A stretch of 56,483 nucleotides of DNA from Spirochaetales bacterium (GCA_022788185.1 JALEVV010000090.1:1-56483); one strand, 5' to 3'; shown: positions 1-8,479, counted from the first letter of the stretch. Notes: a model not told the origin generated them from the letters alone. A program made the numbers and translations.

Positions 1-146
1 GGGCCATTACTATTTTTTTCCTCCACGATTTGAATGACATGCTGAATTATCAGTATTTCATTGACTATTATGATGGTTACTGTTTTCTGTGTATGTTTGT
101 ATTACTTACTCCCCTTATATTTCCTTTCAAGTTTTATTATACACAT

Positions 147-224
147 AGAATACTTAATTATTCTAGCTATCTGTCAAGGTAAAGAAAAGCTGCTTTCATC
201 CCACACGCAAGCGTGTGGGTTTTT
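147..224 (+). ncRNA. Candidate small RNA ending in an intrinsic terminator
   Basis: A perfect 9-bp GC-rich stem, CCCACACGC (200-208) and GCGTGTGGG (211-219) around a two-base loop, is followed by a T run (220-224): a textbook Rho-independent terminator. No ORF ends just before it. About 40 bases upstream is a small hairpin with arms AGAATA (147-152) and TATTCT (159-164), preceded by a -10-like TATTAT/TATACA (135-143). A transcript of about 78 nt is therefore possible. It could instead be the 3' UTR of a gene outside the window. A tracrRNA-like role cannot be tested because no repeat or cas gene is visible. Confidence 0.3.
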
Positions 225-402
225 CGCAGCATATATATAACGACAGACAGCAAAAGAATTAAGAACAGTATTAACTTCTTCATGCTTTAATTTCTCACGT
301 TTCAGTAAACGGTCAAGTCAATTCATGCAGCTGAAAACTGTCAGCCTTCCCGTACAGGCTGAAGGAACCGGTTAAGGTGTATACTGAAGGGGGTACTCCA
401 AA

Positions 403-432
403 TTGACAAACAGAGCCCTGAAGAAGTATTCT
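403..432 (+). promoter_or_regulatory. Candidate promoter for the DbpA-domain gene
   Basis: TTGACA at 403-408 and TATTCT at 427-432 are separated by 18 bp. This would give a 5' leader of about 110 nt before the start codon at 548. A second TTGACA at 475-480 has no well-placed -10. Confidence 0.4.
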
Positions 433-547
433 GATAGAGGCATTTTTTGCCCGGTATGATTGCATTTACTTATTTTGACAATCCGCTTCCTGAAATTTCA
501 TCATAATAAAACATGTTGGCCGCATGATAACATGTAGGAGTTTTAAA

Positions 548-1180
548 ATGGAAAAAGAGATGGAGCTGGATCTTGAAGGACTTGCCGCAAAGATAAAGGA
601 ACTGGCAGCAAGCGTCCGGACAGACAGCAATCCCGAGGAGCTAGATGTCCTCAGGAAACTTATCAAGAAGAACGTTCCCTTCATGCTCAGAGGTTATTTC
701 TCAGCTTACCTCCTCAGGGAACTCACCAGAAAGCCGCAGAGACGCGAAAGACCTGAAAGAGCCGCAAAGAAGGAATTCAGAAAGCCTGAAAAGCCCGTCC
801 AGAAGGAACAGGCACCTGCCGAAAAGCCTCAGGCAGAACAGAGCGCAGCTCCTGCCCCCAGAAAGCAGCCCAAGGTACTCCCCGAAGGTGCAAAGACCCT
901 TTACATCAACCTCGGAAAGATGGGAAGGATCTACGCAAAGGACCTCGTCGAGCTCATCTGTGCCGACACAGGCATCACCAGGGATGACATTTACATGGTA
1001 AGGGTACATGACAAGTATTCCTTCGTTTCAATGAGTGAGGAAAACTGCAATAAGGCGATCGAGAGCCTCCTCGGAAAGGTCATCAAGGGCCGCACCGTCC
1101 AGATCAACATCTCCAACAGGGAGAAGAAGGATCAGGAGGCAAAGCCCGAAGAGGCCCCTCAGGAAGAGAGTGCTGAGTGA
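548..1180 (+). CDS. Stand-alone DbpA-type RNA-binding domain protein
   Basis: A 210-aa protein with three visible parts: an acidic helical N-terminus (about 1-65), a Lys/Arg/Pro/Ala-rich linker (about 66-115), and a C-terminal RRM-like fold (about 118-190) resembling the C-terminal domain of the DEAD-box helicase DbpA, which recognises 23S rRNA hairpin 92. No helicase motifs are present, so it is not DbpA itself. A role in rRNA or RNA binding is inferred from the domain alone. The start at 548 is chosen because TAGGAG lies 8 bases upstream; an upstream in-frame ATG at 524 lacks this. The stop overlaps the start of the next gene (TGATG), so the two are probably translationally coupled. Confidence 0.7.
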   Translation: MEKEMELDLEGLAAKIKELAASVRTDSNPEELDVLRKLIKKNVPFMLRGYFSAYLLRELTRKPQRRERPERAAKKEFRKPEKPVQKEQAPAEKPQAEQSAAPAPRKQPKVLPEGAKTLYINLGKMGRIYAKDLVELICADTGITRDDIYMVRVHDKYSFVSMSEENCNKAIESLLGKVIKGRTVQINISNREKKDQEAKPEEAPQEESAE

Positions 1181-1821
1181 TGAAAATCACACCAATGACC
1201 ATCGGAGCCTTTTCAACGTGCTCATACATAGTTGAAAGCGGGTGCGGAGTCACCCTGATCGACGCCCCTGCAGAGGCCGAAAAGATCATTCAGGTACTTA
1301 AGGACCGGGACATCACTCCCGGTCTTGTCATACTTACCCATGGCCATTTCGATCACGTGCTTGCCCTCGGTAAGCTGAAGAGGGAATACCCGGATCTTAA
1401 GATCGCCGTTTCGGAAAAGGATGCGGTATACCTCTCAGACGGAGGTGAGAGGATCAGCGGGGACATCGCCCTCTTCGACACCGGCTCCTTCTACAACAGG
1501 ATGACTTCACTGCTTCCCGTTCCCGGGGCCGACATACTGCTTTCGGACGGGGATGAGGTCGCAGACTTCAGGGTAATCGGAACCCCGGGGCACACAAAGG
1601 GCTCCATCTGCCTTTACTCTGAAAAGGAAAAGGTCATCTTCACGGGTGACACCCTCTTTTCAGGCAGCATCGGAAGGACTGACATGCCGGGCGGCTCCTA
1701 CCGCGACATCTGTTCGTCCCTCACGAAGCTGAAAGCCCTTCCGGGCGACACAGCCGTGTTCCCGGGTCACGGACCTTCCACGACAATCGCCAATGAGGTG
1801 AAAAACAATCCCTATATGTGA
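1180..1821 (+). CDS. MBL-fold metallohydrolase, glyoxalase II-like
   Basis: A 213-aa protein of the metallo-beta-lactamase superfamily. It shows the metal-binding motif THGHFDH (HxHxDH), then GTPGHTKGS, FTGDTLF and FPGHGP, the ordered motifs of hydroxyacylglutathione hydrolase-like enzymes that bind two metals. Its length is typical of the short glyoxalase II-like group, so it is probably a cytoplasmic thioester or ester hydrolase; the substrate cannot be read from sequence. The ATG at 1180 overlaps the TGA of the preceding RNA-binding gene, and a strong terminator follows directly, so the two genes form a small operon. Confidence 0.8.
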   Translation: MKITPMTIGAFSTCSYIVESGCGVTLIDAPAEAEKIIQVLKDRDITPGLVILTHGHFDHVLALGKLKREYPDLKIAVSEKDAVYLSDGGERISGDIALFDTGSFYNRMTSLLPVPGADILLSDGDEVADFRVIGTPGHTKGSICLYSEKEKVIFTGDTLFSGSIGRTDMPGGSYRDICSSLTKLKALPGDTAVFPGHGPSTTIANEVKNNPYM

Positions 1822-1857
1822 GAAAAGCACCCAACAGGGTGCTTTCTCAGCATTTTT
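1820..1857 (+). terminator. Intrinsic terminator after the MBL gene
   Basis: Stem GAGAAAAGCACCC (1820-1832) pairs with GGGTGCTTTCTC (1837-1848) with one bulge and an AACA loop, followed by CATTTTTC. The stem starts inside the stop codon. Confidence 0.8.
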
Positions 1858-1863
1858 CGCCGG

Positions 1864-2217
1864 TTATCTGGATCTCCTTTCCTCCGCCGTCTTGCAGTCA
1901 ATGCATAAAACCGCGGATGGCATCGCTCTCAGGCGGTCCTCCGGAATCTTCTTACCGCACTTAAGACACACACCGTAACGGTTCTCACTGATCCTCTTTA
2001 AGGCATTTTCTATGGCAGTGAGTCTCTTTGCATCCATGGCGTTGAGTGCTTCCATCTTCTTGAACGCACCTTCATCACTTGCCAGATCGACGCTGTCACC
2101 TCTGCCGGTTGCCGCTTCAGTCTTGAACTTCGCATTGTCGCCATGCATCCTGGCGATCAGCTCGGCTCTTTCGTTTAGCAGGCGTGTTTTCATCTCCTGA
2201 GTAAATTCATTAGCCAT
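1864..2217 (-). CDS. DksA/TraR-family zinc-finger protein
   Basis: A 117-aa protein with a helical N-terminal half and a C-terminal C4 zinc finger (CLKCG ... CIDCK, CxxC spaced by 17 residues), the signature of the DksA/TraR family. DksA proteins bind RNA polymerase through its secondary channel and alter promoter opening in response to ppGpp. Whether this protein has the acidic coiled-coil tip needed for that is not certain; many short family members are uncharacterised. The start at 2217 (MANEF) follows AGGAGG with good spacing, so the longer upstream frame is leader. A consensus-like promoter lies at 2250-2277. The gene is transcribed alone. Confidence 0.75.
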   Translation of the reverse strand: MANEFTQEMKTRLLNERAELIARMHGDNAKFKTEAATGRGDSVDLASDEGAFKKMEALNAMDAKRLTAIENALKRISENRYGVCLKCGKKIPEDRLRAMPSAVLCIDCKTAEERRSR

Positions 2218-2249
2218 ATCACACCTCCTGAAGAGATAAACATAAAGTG

Positions 2250-2277
2250 AATATACTTCATTTTTTTCCATTGTCAA
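2250..2277 (-). promoter_or_regulatory. Promoter of the DksA-like gene
   Basis: On the minus strand TTGACA (2272-2277) and TATATT (2250-2255) are separated by 16 bp. It lies about 35 bases upstream of the start codon and is followed by an AGGAGG ribosome site. Confidence 0.7.
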
Positions 2278-2310
2278 GTAAAACCGTTGCAAAAACCAAC
2301 TTTTTGTCTA

Positions 2311-2340
2311 TTGACTATGGTTTCGCCTTCATTGTACATT
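2311..2340 (+). promoter_or_regulatory. Promoter of metK
   Basis: TTGACT (2311-2316), an 18-bp spacer, and TACATT (2335-2340). The 5' leader would be only about 48 nt. I see no SAM or S-box riboswitch in it. Confidence 0.5.
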
Positions 2341-2394
2341 TTCAGGACACGGAGTGGACCAGAAGCGCTCCGATGACACATTTCAGGAGCACAT

Positions 2395-3528
2395 ATGAGG
2401 ACATTTTTCTCATCGGAGTCCGTTACCGAAGGACATCCCGACAAGGTGTGCGACCAGATTTCAGACGCACTTCTGGACGCACTTTTACAATCAGATCCAT
2501 CTTCAAGAGCCGCAATCGAGACCACATGCTGCACCGAGTTCGTCCATGTGATGGGTGAGGTCACGACCAAAGCCGATGTGGATTACGAGGCAGTCATCAG
2601 AAAGACCATTGCCGCAATCGGCTACACCAGGGATGAATACCTCTTCACCGACAAAACCAGGGTAATCGTCACACTCCATACCCAGAGCCCCGACATCGCC
2701 CTCGGCGTTGACCGGGAGGGTGCCGGAGACCAGGGCATGATGTTCGGCTATGCGACAAACGAGACGGAAGAGTACCTTCCCCTGGCATTCACGCTGGCCC
2801 ACCGCCTCACCTCGGCCCTTACCGAGGCCAGGGAAAGCGGCATTCTGCCCTATCTCAGACCGGACGGCAAGTCCCAGGTGACGGTCCAGTACGATGATGG
2901 GAAGATAACGAGGGTCGATACCGTTGTCCTCTCAGCCCAGCACGATGAGGACGTACCGCTGGAGAAGCTGAGAAGCGATCTGCTTGAAAAGGTTATCAGG
3001 AAGGTCATTCCTTCCTCCCTTCTTGATGAGGAAACGAAATACTACATCAATCCGACGGGACGCTTCGTACTCGGCGGTCCTGCCGCCGACACGGGGCTTA
3101 CCGGACGCAAGATCATAGCCGATACCTACGGCGGATATGCCCACCACGGGGGCGGTGCCTTCAGCGGCAAGGATGCCACGAAGGTGGACAGAAGTGCCGC
3201 ATATGCGGCCAGGAACGCCGCAAAGACGATCGTGGCCGCCGGAGCCGCGGATATATGCGAGATTCAGCTGGCTTATGCAATCGGAGTGAAGGATCCGGTA
3301 TCGGTCCATGTGGATACCTTCGGCACCGGAAAACTCAGTGAGGAGGAGATTACTTCCTTCGTAAGAAGCAACTGGGATCTCTCACCTAAGGGCATCATCA
3401 CCGAGTTCAGGCTGACGGAGCCGTGCTATCAGGGACTTTCCCGCACGGGACACTTCAGAAACCCGGCCTCCTCATGGGAGCAGGTTTCCGAAGAAAAGAC
3501 AGCCCGTCTGAAGGCCCTTCTCAGATAA
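2395..3528 (+). CDS. metK: S-adenosylmethionine synthetase
   Basis: A 377-aa enzyme, the usual family length, making SAM from methionine and ATP in the cytoplasm. Motifs visible in order: [12 protein letters not shown] near the N-terminus (ATP/metal binding), [12 protein letters not shown] (the family signature) and [16 protein letters not shown]. The ATG at 2395 has AGGAG 4-5 bases upstream. The gene converges on the ECF transporter operon and its 3' end overlaps the transporter T-component gene by 8 bp, with no terminator between them. The neighbouring minus-strand operon encodes a SAM-cleaving enzyme and a transporter, so the locus deals with SAM both ways. Confidence 0.97.
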   Translation: MRTFFSSESVTEGHPDKVCDQISDALLDALLQSDPSSRAAIETTCCTEFVHVMGEVTTKADVDYEAVIRKTIAAIGYTRDEYLFTDKTRVIVTLHTQSPDIALGVDREGAGDQGMMFGYATNETEEYLPLAFTLAHRLTSALTEARESGILPYLRPDGKSQVTVQYDDGKITRVDTVVLSAQHDEDVPLEKLRSDLLEKVIRKVIPSSLLDEETKYYINPTGRFVLGGPAADTGLTGRKIIADTYGGYAHHGGGAFSGKDATKVDRSAAYAARNAAKTIVAAGAADICEIQLAYAIGVKDPVSVHVDTFGTGKLSEEEITSFVRSNWDLSPKGIITEFRLTEPCYQGLSRTGHFRNPASSWEQVSEEKTARLKALLR

Positions 3529-4351
3529 AGGGATTGAAGTACCGCCCTCCGTTGACGAAGTTCAGCGCGAGGGAAACGGCCATCAGAAGGACTGAAAAGC
3601 CGCATGCAGCAAAGTCGGCGGCCCTGAAGGGACGGGAAGAGTACCACGTTCTCTTCCTGTTCTTTCCGAATCCCCTGAGCTCCATCGCATTGGCGATGAC
3701 CTCAATGCGGTCCATAGAGGAGATGATGAGGGGAAAGAGCATTGCCGATGCATTCGTGAGCCTCTTCACAAGGCTCTGCTTGCGCGATGCCATCTCAAGG
3801 CCCCTAGCCTGCTGACTCACCATGATCTCACCGAACTCCCGCTGGATGTCGGGAATGTATCTCAGCGCAAGGGAGACTGAGTAGGCGGCCTTGTAGCTTA
3901 TTCCGATCCTGTTTAAGGAGGATGCGAACTCACTGGGGTCCGTCGTGGATACGAAGAGTATCACGAGGGGGATGGTTGCCAGGTACTTCAGCACCACATT
4001 GAGGTGGTAGAAGAGCTGCTCGGCGGTCACGGTCCACCTTCCCACGCCCTCAAGCAGCACGGTGCGCGTCCCGTAAATTGATACGCCGTGCTCGGGGGAG
4101 AAGATGAAAATCAGCACGTTGTTCAGCACCATGAAGACAAACGTGAACCAGAGCAGGAACTTCACGTCGGAAAACCTTATCCCTGAGATGAAGAAAAGCA
4201 CGAGCGCCACCACGGGAAGACATGCCAGGAACCGGGTGTCAAAGGTGGTCATTGCCGCCAGGGACCAGAGGATCAGGACAATGAGCTTCGTTGCCCCGGT
4301 AAGCTCATGGATCGGGGACTTTCTGTCAATGTAGTTGAAAATTCCGTTCAT
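3521..4351 (-). CDS. ECF transporter T component (EcfT/CbiQ-like)
   Basis: A 276-aa membrane protein of the CbiQ/EcfT family, the scaffold that couples the ATPases to the substrate-binding S component. Several hydrophobic segments lie in the N-terminal two thirds, followed by the cytoplasmic coupling region with the Ala-Arg-Gly motif ([10 protein letters not shown]) and a second ELRGFG motif, both typical of T components. Its ATG overlaps the stop of the ATPase gene by one base. It is the last gene of the thrH-SAM hydrolase-S-A-T operon and overlaps metK tail to tail. Confidence 0.88.
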   Translation of the reverse strand: MNGIFNYIDRKSPIHELTGATKLIVLILWSLAAMTTFDTRFLACLPVVALVLFFISGIRFSDVKFLLWFTFVFMVLNNVLIFIFSPEHGVSIYGTRTVLLEGVGRWTVTAEQLFYHLNVVLKYLATIPLVILFVSTTDPSEFASSLNRIGISYKAAYSVSLALRYIPDIQREFGEIMVSQQARGLEMASRKQSLVKRLTNASAMLFPLIISSMDRIEVIANAMELRGFGKNRKRTWYSSRPFRAADFAACGFSVLLMAVSLALNFVNGGRYFNPFI

Positions 4352-6057
4352 CAGGCTCTTACCCTCCTGTCATGTTCTATGAAGCGTCTGACAAAGCCGT
4401 TGCCGTCCAGAGCGCAGAGCTCTGCCAGATCGGAAAGCGACGTGCGCTTGAGACTTGCCTTTTCAGTTAGCGTATCGGAAGTGAGGATATCCTCACAGTC
4501 CGAATCGGCAATTACCGTCCCGTCCGTGAAGACGACCGCACGGCGCGTGTATTCCAGCATCAGGTGCATGTCATGGGTGATGAGTATTATCGTCACGCCC
4601 AGGGAGTTGAGTCCCCTCAGGAACTCCATTATCTCGGTGTATCTGCGGAAATCCTGTCCCGCCGTTGGCTCATCGAGGATCACGATCTCAGGATCCATAG
4701 CCAGGATGGAGGCAATGGTGACTCGTTTCTTCTGCCCGTAGGAAAGGGCACTTACCGGCCAGGAGCGCATCTCGTAAAGGGAGCATATCCTGAGAACCTC
4801 ATCGGTCTTTTTCAGGATTTCCTCCTCACTGAGTTTTCCCCTGAGCCTCAGGCCCAGTGCCACCTCATCCCTTATCATGGGCTTGGTCAGCATCTGATTA
4901 GGGTTCTGCATCACGTATCCGATGCGCTCGGCACGCTCCTTGATTGAAAGCCGTGAAAGGTCCTCTCCGGAGAGGTAAAGCATTCCCTTCTGTGGCTTCA
5001 GGAAGCCGCAGATTATCTTGGAAAACGTGGACTTACCTGCCCCGTTCCTGCCCACTATGCTAATCATCTCACCCTTACGGACCTTAAGGCTCACGTCTTT
5101 CAGGGCCTCATGGCCGTTGTCGTAGTGAAATGCGATGTTCTCTGCTTCAAGAATTACTTCCCCCTTCTCCTTTTCGGGAGGAAGAAGGGTATTCTCATAC
5201 CACGACCTTACCCTTTCAATGTCCGCTTCACTCAGGGTAAGGGTGTCGATGAGACCGGGATGCATGTCCGCATTCACACTTACTCCCGCATACTTCAGTG
5301 CCGTGACGTAAAGCGGCTCCCTTATGCCGCACTCCTTCAGCAGCGGGGAGGAAAGCAGTTCATCGGGACTCATGTCCGCGGCGATCCGGCCGTCGTTCAT
5401 CAGCACGATGCGGTCAACGGGACGGTGAAGCACGTCCTCTATGCGGTGTTCTATTATGACGACCGCGGCGTCGGTGGTTTTCTGTATCTGATCAATGAGC
5501 TCGATTGTCGTCTTTCCGGTGGCGGGATCGAGGTTGGCAAGGGGTTCGTCAAAGAGGAAGAGGGAGACGTCATCCACCATTACGCCGGCCAGGGAAACCC
5601 TCTGCTTCTGGCCACCTGAAAGCTCATGGGGAGCGTGGGAGAGGAACTTCTCCACTCCTACCCTCCGGGCGGCACGCATCACCTTCTCCTTCATTTCGGA
5701 AAGTGGCGTATTGTCATTTTCCAGTGCAAAGGCGATATCCTCCCCGACGGTAAGTCCGATGAACTGTCCGTCAGAGTCCTGAAGCACGGTGCCCGTTATT
5801 CTGGAGAGGGAAAAGATCGTATGGTCCAGAAAGCTTTTTCCACCTATTATGAGGTCACCTGAAGCCTCTCCAGGATAGGATGCGGGAATAAGGCCGTTCA
5901 TGCAGTGGGAGAGCGTCGACTTGCCGCATCCTGAAGGTCCGCAGATGAGAACCTTCTCACCCTTTCTTATCTTCAGGTTGATGTCATAGAGCGTCTTCTC
6001 AGCCTGACTGTCATAACGGAATGAAAAATTCCTGAATTCTATTATGGCATCATCCAT
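4351..6057 (-). CDS. ECF transporter ATPase, two ABC domains fused (DUF3744-type)
   Basis: A 568-aa protein with two complete ABC domains. The first has Walker A GPSGCGKST (about 40-48), signature LSGGQ (146-150) and Walker B with D170-E171. The second has GRNGAGKST (about 335), a changed signature LSYGQ, and VILDEPTAGQD. This is the fused A-component that accompanies UPF0397 S components. It hydrolyses ATP on the inner face of the membrane to drive uptake through the T and S subunits. GGAGG lies upstream of the ATG. A UUCG-type hairpin lies between this gene and the S gene. The changed second signature suggests asymmetric ATP sites. Confidence 0.9.
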   Translation of the reverse strand: MDDAIIEFRNFSFRYDSQAEKTLYDINLKIRKGEKVLICGPSGCGKSTLSHCMNGLIPASYPGEASGDLIIGGKSFLDHTIFSLSRITGTVLQDSDGQFIGLTVGEDIAFALENDNTPLSEMKEKVMRAARRVGVEKFLSHAPHELSGGQKQRVSLAGVMVDDVSLFLFDEPLANLDPATGKTTIELIDQIQKTTDAAVVIIEHRIEDVLHRPVDRIVLMNDGRIAADMSPDELLSSPLLKECGIREPLYVTALKYAGVSVNADMHPGLIDTLTLSEADIERVRSWYENTLLPPEKEKGEVILEAENIAFHYDNGHEALKDVSLKVRKGEMISIVGRNGAGKSTFSKIICGFLKPQKGMLYLSGEDLSRLSIKERAERIGYVMQNPNQMLTKPMIRDEVALGLRLRGKLSEEEILKKTDEVLRICSLYEMRSWPVSALSYGQKKRVTIASILAMDPEIVILDEPTAGQDFRRYTEIMEFLRGLNSLGVTIILITHDMHLMLEYTRRAVVFTDGTVIADSDCEDILTSDTLTEKASLKRTSLSDLAELCALDGNGFVRRFIEHDRRVRA

Positions 6058-6084
6058 TCTTTACCTCCCCGGCGGATATGCAAA

Positions 6085-6102
6085 GGGGAGCCGAAGCTCC
6101 CC
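6085..6102 (-). promoter_or_regulatory. Intercistronic hairpin between ECF S and A genes
   Basis: On the mRNA strand GGGGAGC and GCTCCCC form a perfect 7-bp GC stem closed by a UUCG tetraloop, followed by only three T residues. This looks like a stabilising or partly terminating hairpin that could keep S-component mRNA above A and T. Confidence 0.55.
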
Positions 6103-6110
6103 TTATTACA

Positions 6111-6662
6111 TCAGTTTTCCTTCCTGAGGCTTCCGGCCTTAGGCTTTGCCGCATTGTATGCAACTGCAAGCAGTGTGCCCACGATGGCGGTTGTGACGAT
6201 GTTGGCAAGTCCGCCCACAAGGCCCTGTACGAATACCTTGTTTGCAGGCTCTGCGTAGATGAGGATGTCAAGCACGGGTGCGACGACAACCCATGCAACC
6301 AGATGCGCGATCACCTGTGAGACGTTGAAGGTGATGATCTGCTTCTTACCGAAGCTCTTCTCAAGGCTGATCTTCTTTGTGAGAACGCCCATGATGAGAC
6401 CGGCTACCGCTGAAGCGATGACCCAGCTCCACCATACGCCCCAGCCGTAGGAAAAGTCGATCAGGGCATGTCCGATGAATGCGATGAGGGCGCCTGCAAG
6501 AGGTCCGAAGAGTGCTGCCATGAAGGCAAGCAGGCCGTACTGCAGTGAGATATTGGTGTTTGGAACCGGACTGGGGATGGCGACGAAGCGTCCGAGCACG
6601 AAGAAGAGTGCTGCTCCGATACCGATTGCGACAAATACCGTGATGGGTGATTTCTTTGTCAT
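6111..6662 (-). CDS. ECF transporter S component, UPF0397 family
   Basis: A 183-aa integral membrane protein closely matching the UPF0397 pattern: AIGIGAALFFVLGRF near the start, PNTNISLQYG, then GPLAGALIAFIGHALIDFSYGWGVWWSW. About five or six hydrophobic segments are visible. S components bind the substrate in the membrane. This family is often labelled riboflavin-like, and I recall regulon-based predictions linking it to methionine-related compounds, but I am not certain of that. Here it sits directly downstream of a SAM hydrolase gene and near metK, favouring a methionine, SAM or adenosine-related substrate (inference). The start at 6662 is preferred because AAAGGAG lies 8 bases upstream. 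Confidence 0.85.
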   Translation of the reverse strand: MTKKSPITVFVAIGIGAALFFVLGRFVAIPSPVPNTNISLQYGLLAFMAALFGPLAGALIAFIGHALIDFSYGWGVWWSWVIASAVAGLIMGVLTKKISLEKSFGKKQIITFNVSQVIAHLVAWVVVAPVLDILIYAEPANKVFVQGLVGGLANIVTTAIVGTLLAVAYNAAKPKAGSLRKEN

Positions 6663-6694
6663 GTGATATACTCCTTTCCCATTTTTCATGGGGT

Positions 6695-7549
6695 TCAGTG
6701 CTTTTTGATTTTCAGTTTCCAGCCTTCACCTGTCCTTATGTGCCAGACATCGGCGAAGTTCCCCTGATTGAGGGCGATTCCCACATTCAGGAGGCTGTTT
6801 ATGTAGACAAGGGGTTCGCCCATGGAAACCTCCGTGAAGTTCCTGCAGAAACGTAAGGGACAGCCGAAAACGATGCATCCCTTATAGCTTATCTTCACAT
6901 CGACCATGTCGCCATACCCGATTCCCGCCTTTTCAATGAGATTTTTGGGAATATTGCTCCAGAGGGAACCGTATCTGGCATCAAGAATGTCGATGTTGCC
7001 CGAAACTTCCCCGTTTTCGACCGTGGCGGGGATGAGATCAAGCTTCACCGCGGAAGCGGGATCAAGCTCGGCGCCCACATCCTCAAAGGAGATGATGCCG
7101 CTGGCCAGGCGTGCCGCCGTATAGGCGTACACATCCCTTCCGTGGAAGGTATAGCTTGCCTGGGAGTCCTTCAGGCGGTTCACCGCTTCCTCAATCTCGC
7201 GAAGGGCCACGATCCCGATCTCAGAGGCCACGTGGGTCAGCGTCCCGTTGTCGGGTGTCACGATGTAGTGACCGCTTTTCGTCAGTGCGACCACGCTCTT
7301 CCTGTCAGATCCCACTCCGGGATCGACGACACAGACGAAGACAGTGCCCTTTTTCCAGTAGGTCAGCGCCTGGATCAGGCGATAGCTTGCCTCCCAGATG
7401 TTGAACTGGGGGATCTCGTGGGTGAGGTCCTCGAGACGGAGCGTCTCATCCACCTCATCGGCCACGGCATGCATTGCGCTGACGGCACCGTCAACGGTAC
7501 CGAAGTCCGAGAGGAACACGACGCATTTGCGGCTCTTATACTCTTCCAT
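6695..7549 (-). CDS. SAM hydrolase / hydroxide adenosyltransferase (DUF62)
   Basis: A 284-aa protein of the DUF62 family, which includes the SAM-dependent chlorinase and fluorinase; most members hydrolyse SAM to adenosine and methionine. Visible motifs: FLSDFGTVDGAVSAMHAV at the N-terminus, VVDPGVGSDRKS and TFHGRD, which carry the Asp, Arg and His of the hydrolase triad, and PDNGTLT. That triad argues for hydrolysis rather than halogenation. The start overlaps the preceding small membrane protein gene by 14 bp and the gene lies 32 bp from the S component. Removing SAM beside metK looks futile unless it salvages imported SAM or controls its level. Confidence 0.88.
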   Translation of the reverse strand: MEEYKSRKCVVFLSDFGTVDGAVSAMHAVADEVDETLRLEDLTHEIPQFNIWEASYRLIQALTYWKKGTVFVCVVDPGVGSDRKSVVALTKSGHYIVTPDNGTLTHVASEIGIVALREIEEAVNRLKDSQASYTFHGRDVYAYTAARLASGIISFEDVGAELDPASAVKLDLIPATVENGEVSGNIDILDARYGSLWSNIPKNLIEKAGIGYGDMVDVKISYKGCIVFGCPLRFCRNFTEVSMGEPLVYINSLLNVGIALNQGNFADVWHIRTGEGWKLKIKKH

Positions 7550-7766
7550 TGCTCTTTTTCTCCTCCGCCTTTATCGCGGCAACGACCTTCCCGGTCGCCC
7601 TTACCACCAGGAATATGACGAGAATGCACAGGACACCGACAGCCACCTTGACGACGGGACTTCCGTCCCAGACAAAGGCCAGGAGCAGAAAGCCCAGGCT
7701 CATTGCGGCAAGGAAGAAGATGACGGATGCCCAGATACCGCGTGAAGCGCTTTTATTCTCAGCCAT
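7536..7766 (-). CDS. Small two-helix membrane protein of unknown function
   Basis: A 76-aa protein with two predicted membrane segments (about residues 11-30 and 36-55) and a charged Lys/Glu-rich tail. I do not recognise a family. It overlaps thrH by 8 bp and the SAM hydrolase by 14 bp, so it is clearly part of the operon and probably translationally coupled. The start at 7766 (MAENKS) is preferred over an upstream in-frame ATG that would overlap thrH further. It may assist the transporter or be an unrelated membrane peptide. Confidence 0.6.
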   Translation of the reverse strand: MAENKSASRGIWASVIFFLAAMSLGFLLLAFVWDGSPVVKVAVGVLCILVIFLVVRATGKVVAAIKAEEKKSNGRV

Positions 7767-8367
7767 TCCTGACGAACTTCTCGATTTCCCCGTAGAAACC
7801 CTCATAGGTGGTATGCAGGGGAAGGTCGGGGTACTCCTTCAGGATGTTTTCCGGTGCCCGGAAGAGACATCCGGCATCGGCGGTCTTTATCATATTGAGG
7901 TCATTGTAGCTGTCACCTGCGGCAAAGGTCCTGAAGCCGCAGCTTCTGAGGGCCTCGATGGCCTTCCTCTTGCCATCCTCCTGCCTCATGCGGATGCCTG
8001 TAAGCATTCCCTTATCATCGAGCACCAGGCTGTTGCAGAAGATCGTGGGCCAGCCGAGCTGCTTCATGAGGGGAGAAGCGAACTCACTGAAGGTATCGGA
8101 GAGGATGATGACCTGTGTGATCGAGCGGAGCTTATCCAGAAACTCCTTTGCACCGTCCAGGGGCCTGATCGTGGCAATCACATCCTGGATGTCCTTAAGC
8201 GTGAGCCCATGCTCCCTCAGGATATTCATGCGTCCGTTCATGAGGACGTGGTAATCGGGGATGTCGCGGGTTGTCAGTCTGAGTTTTTCGATTCCTGTCT
8301 TTTCGGCAAAGGCAATCCAGATCTCGGGTACAAGCACTCCTTCAAGGTCAAGGCATACTGCTTCCAT
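7759..8367 (-). CDS. thrH: ThrH phosphoserine phosphatase / homoserine phosphotransferase
   Basis: A 202-aa HAD-superfamily protein matching ThrH along its whole length: CLDLEGVLVPEIWIAFAEKTG at the start (nucleophile Asp in DLEG), TTRDIPDYHVLM, VVILSDTF-like IILSDTF, and AAGDSYNDLNMI with the metal-binding Asp pair. ThrH dephosphorylates phosphoserine and can move the phosphate to homoserine, a branch point between threonine and methionine synthesis. It is the first gene of the SAM hydrolase/ECF operon and has GGAGG upstream of its ATG. Its position fits a methionine-linked module. Confidence 0.88.
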   Translation of the reverse strand: MEAVCLDLEGVLVPEIWIAFAEKTGIEKLRLTTRDIPDYHVLMNGRMNILREHGLTLKDIQDVIATIRPLDGAKEFLDKLRSITQVIILSDTFSEFASPLMKQLGWPTIFCNSLVLDDKGMLTGIRMRQEDGKRKAIEALRSCGFRTFAAGDSYNDLNMIKTADAGCLFRAPENILKEYPDLPLHTTYEGFYGEIEKFVRNG

Positions 8368-8479
8368 GATAAAGCCTCCATAAAAAAAGTGTGATGGAGA
8401 GATAATAAGGTGAAAATCCGCGATTACTCAAGGGTTTCCCCCTTTTTTCCTGCTGAAGACAAGGATGAGATATGATATC

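Larger units (their letters stand above)
1..547. other. Intergenic stretch with no recognisable gene
   Basis: No convincing coding frame is seen. The first 180 bases are AT-rich and differ in composition from the rest of the window. The stretch holds a candidate small RNA with a strong terminator (147-224), a hairpin with arms TCAGCCT (341-347) and AGGCTGA (356-362), and a candidate promoter at 403-432. Nothing else is recognised; the upstream gene lies outside the window. Confidence 0.6.

Noticed and set aside
380-412. GGGGGTACTCCAAATTGACAA as a possible IS end
   Set aside because: It does not match the ends of the IS in this window and no partner inverted repeat or target duplication is seen.
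2217-2394. SAM-sensing riboswitch before metK
   Set aside because: The leader from the predicted promoter is only about 50 nt and shows no S-box-like stems or terminator.
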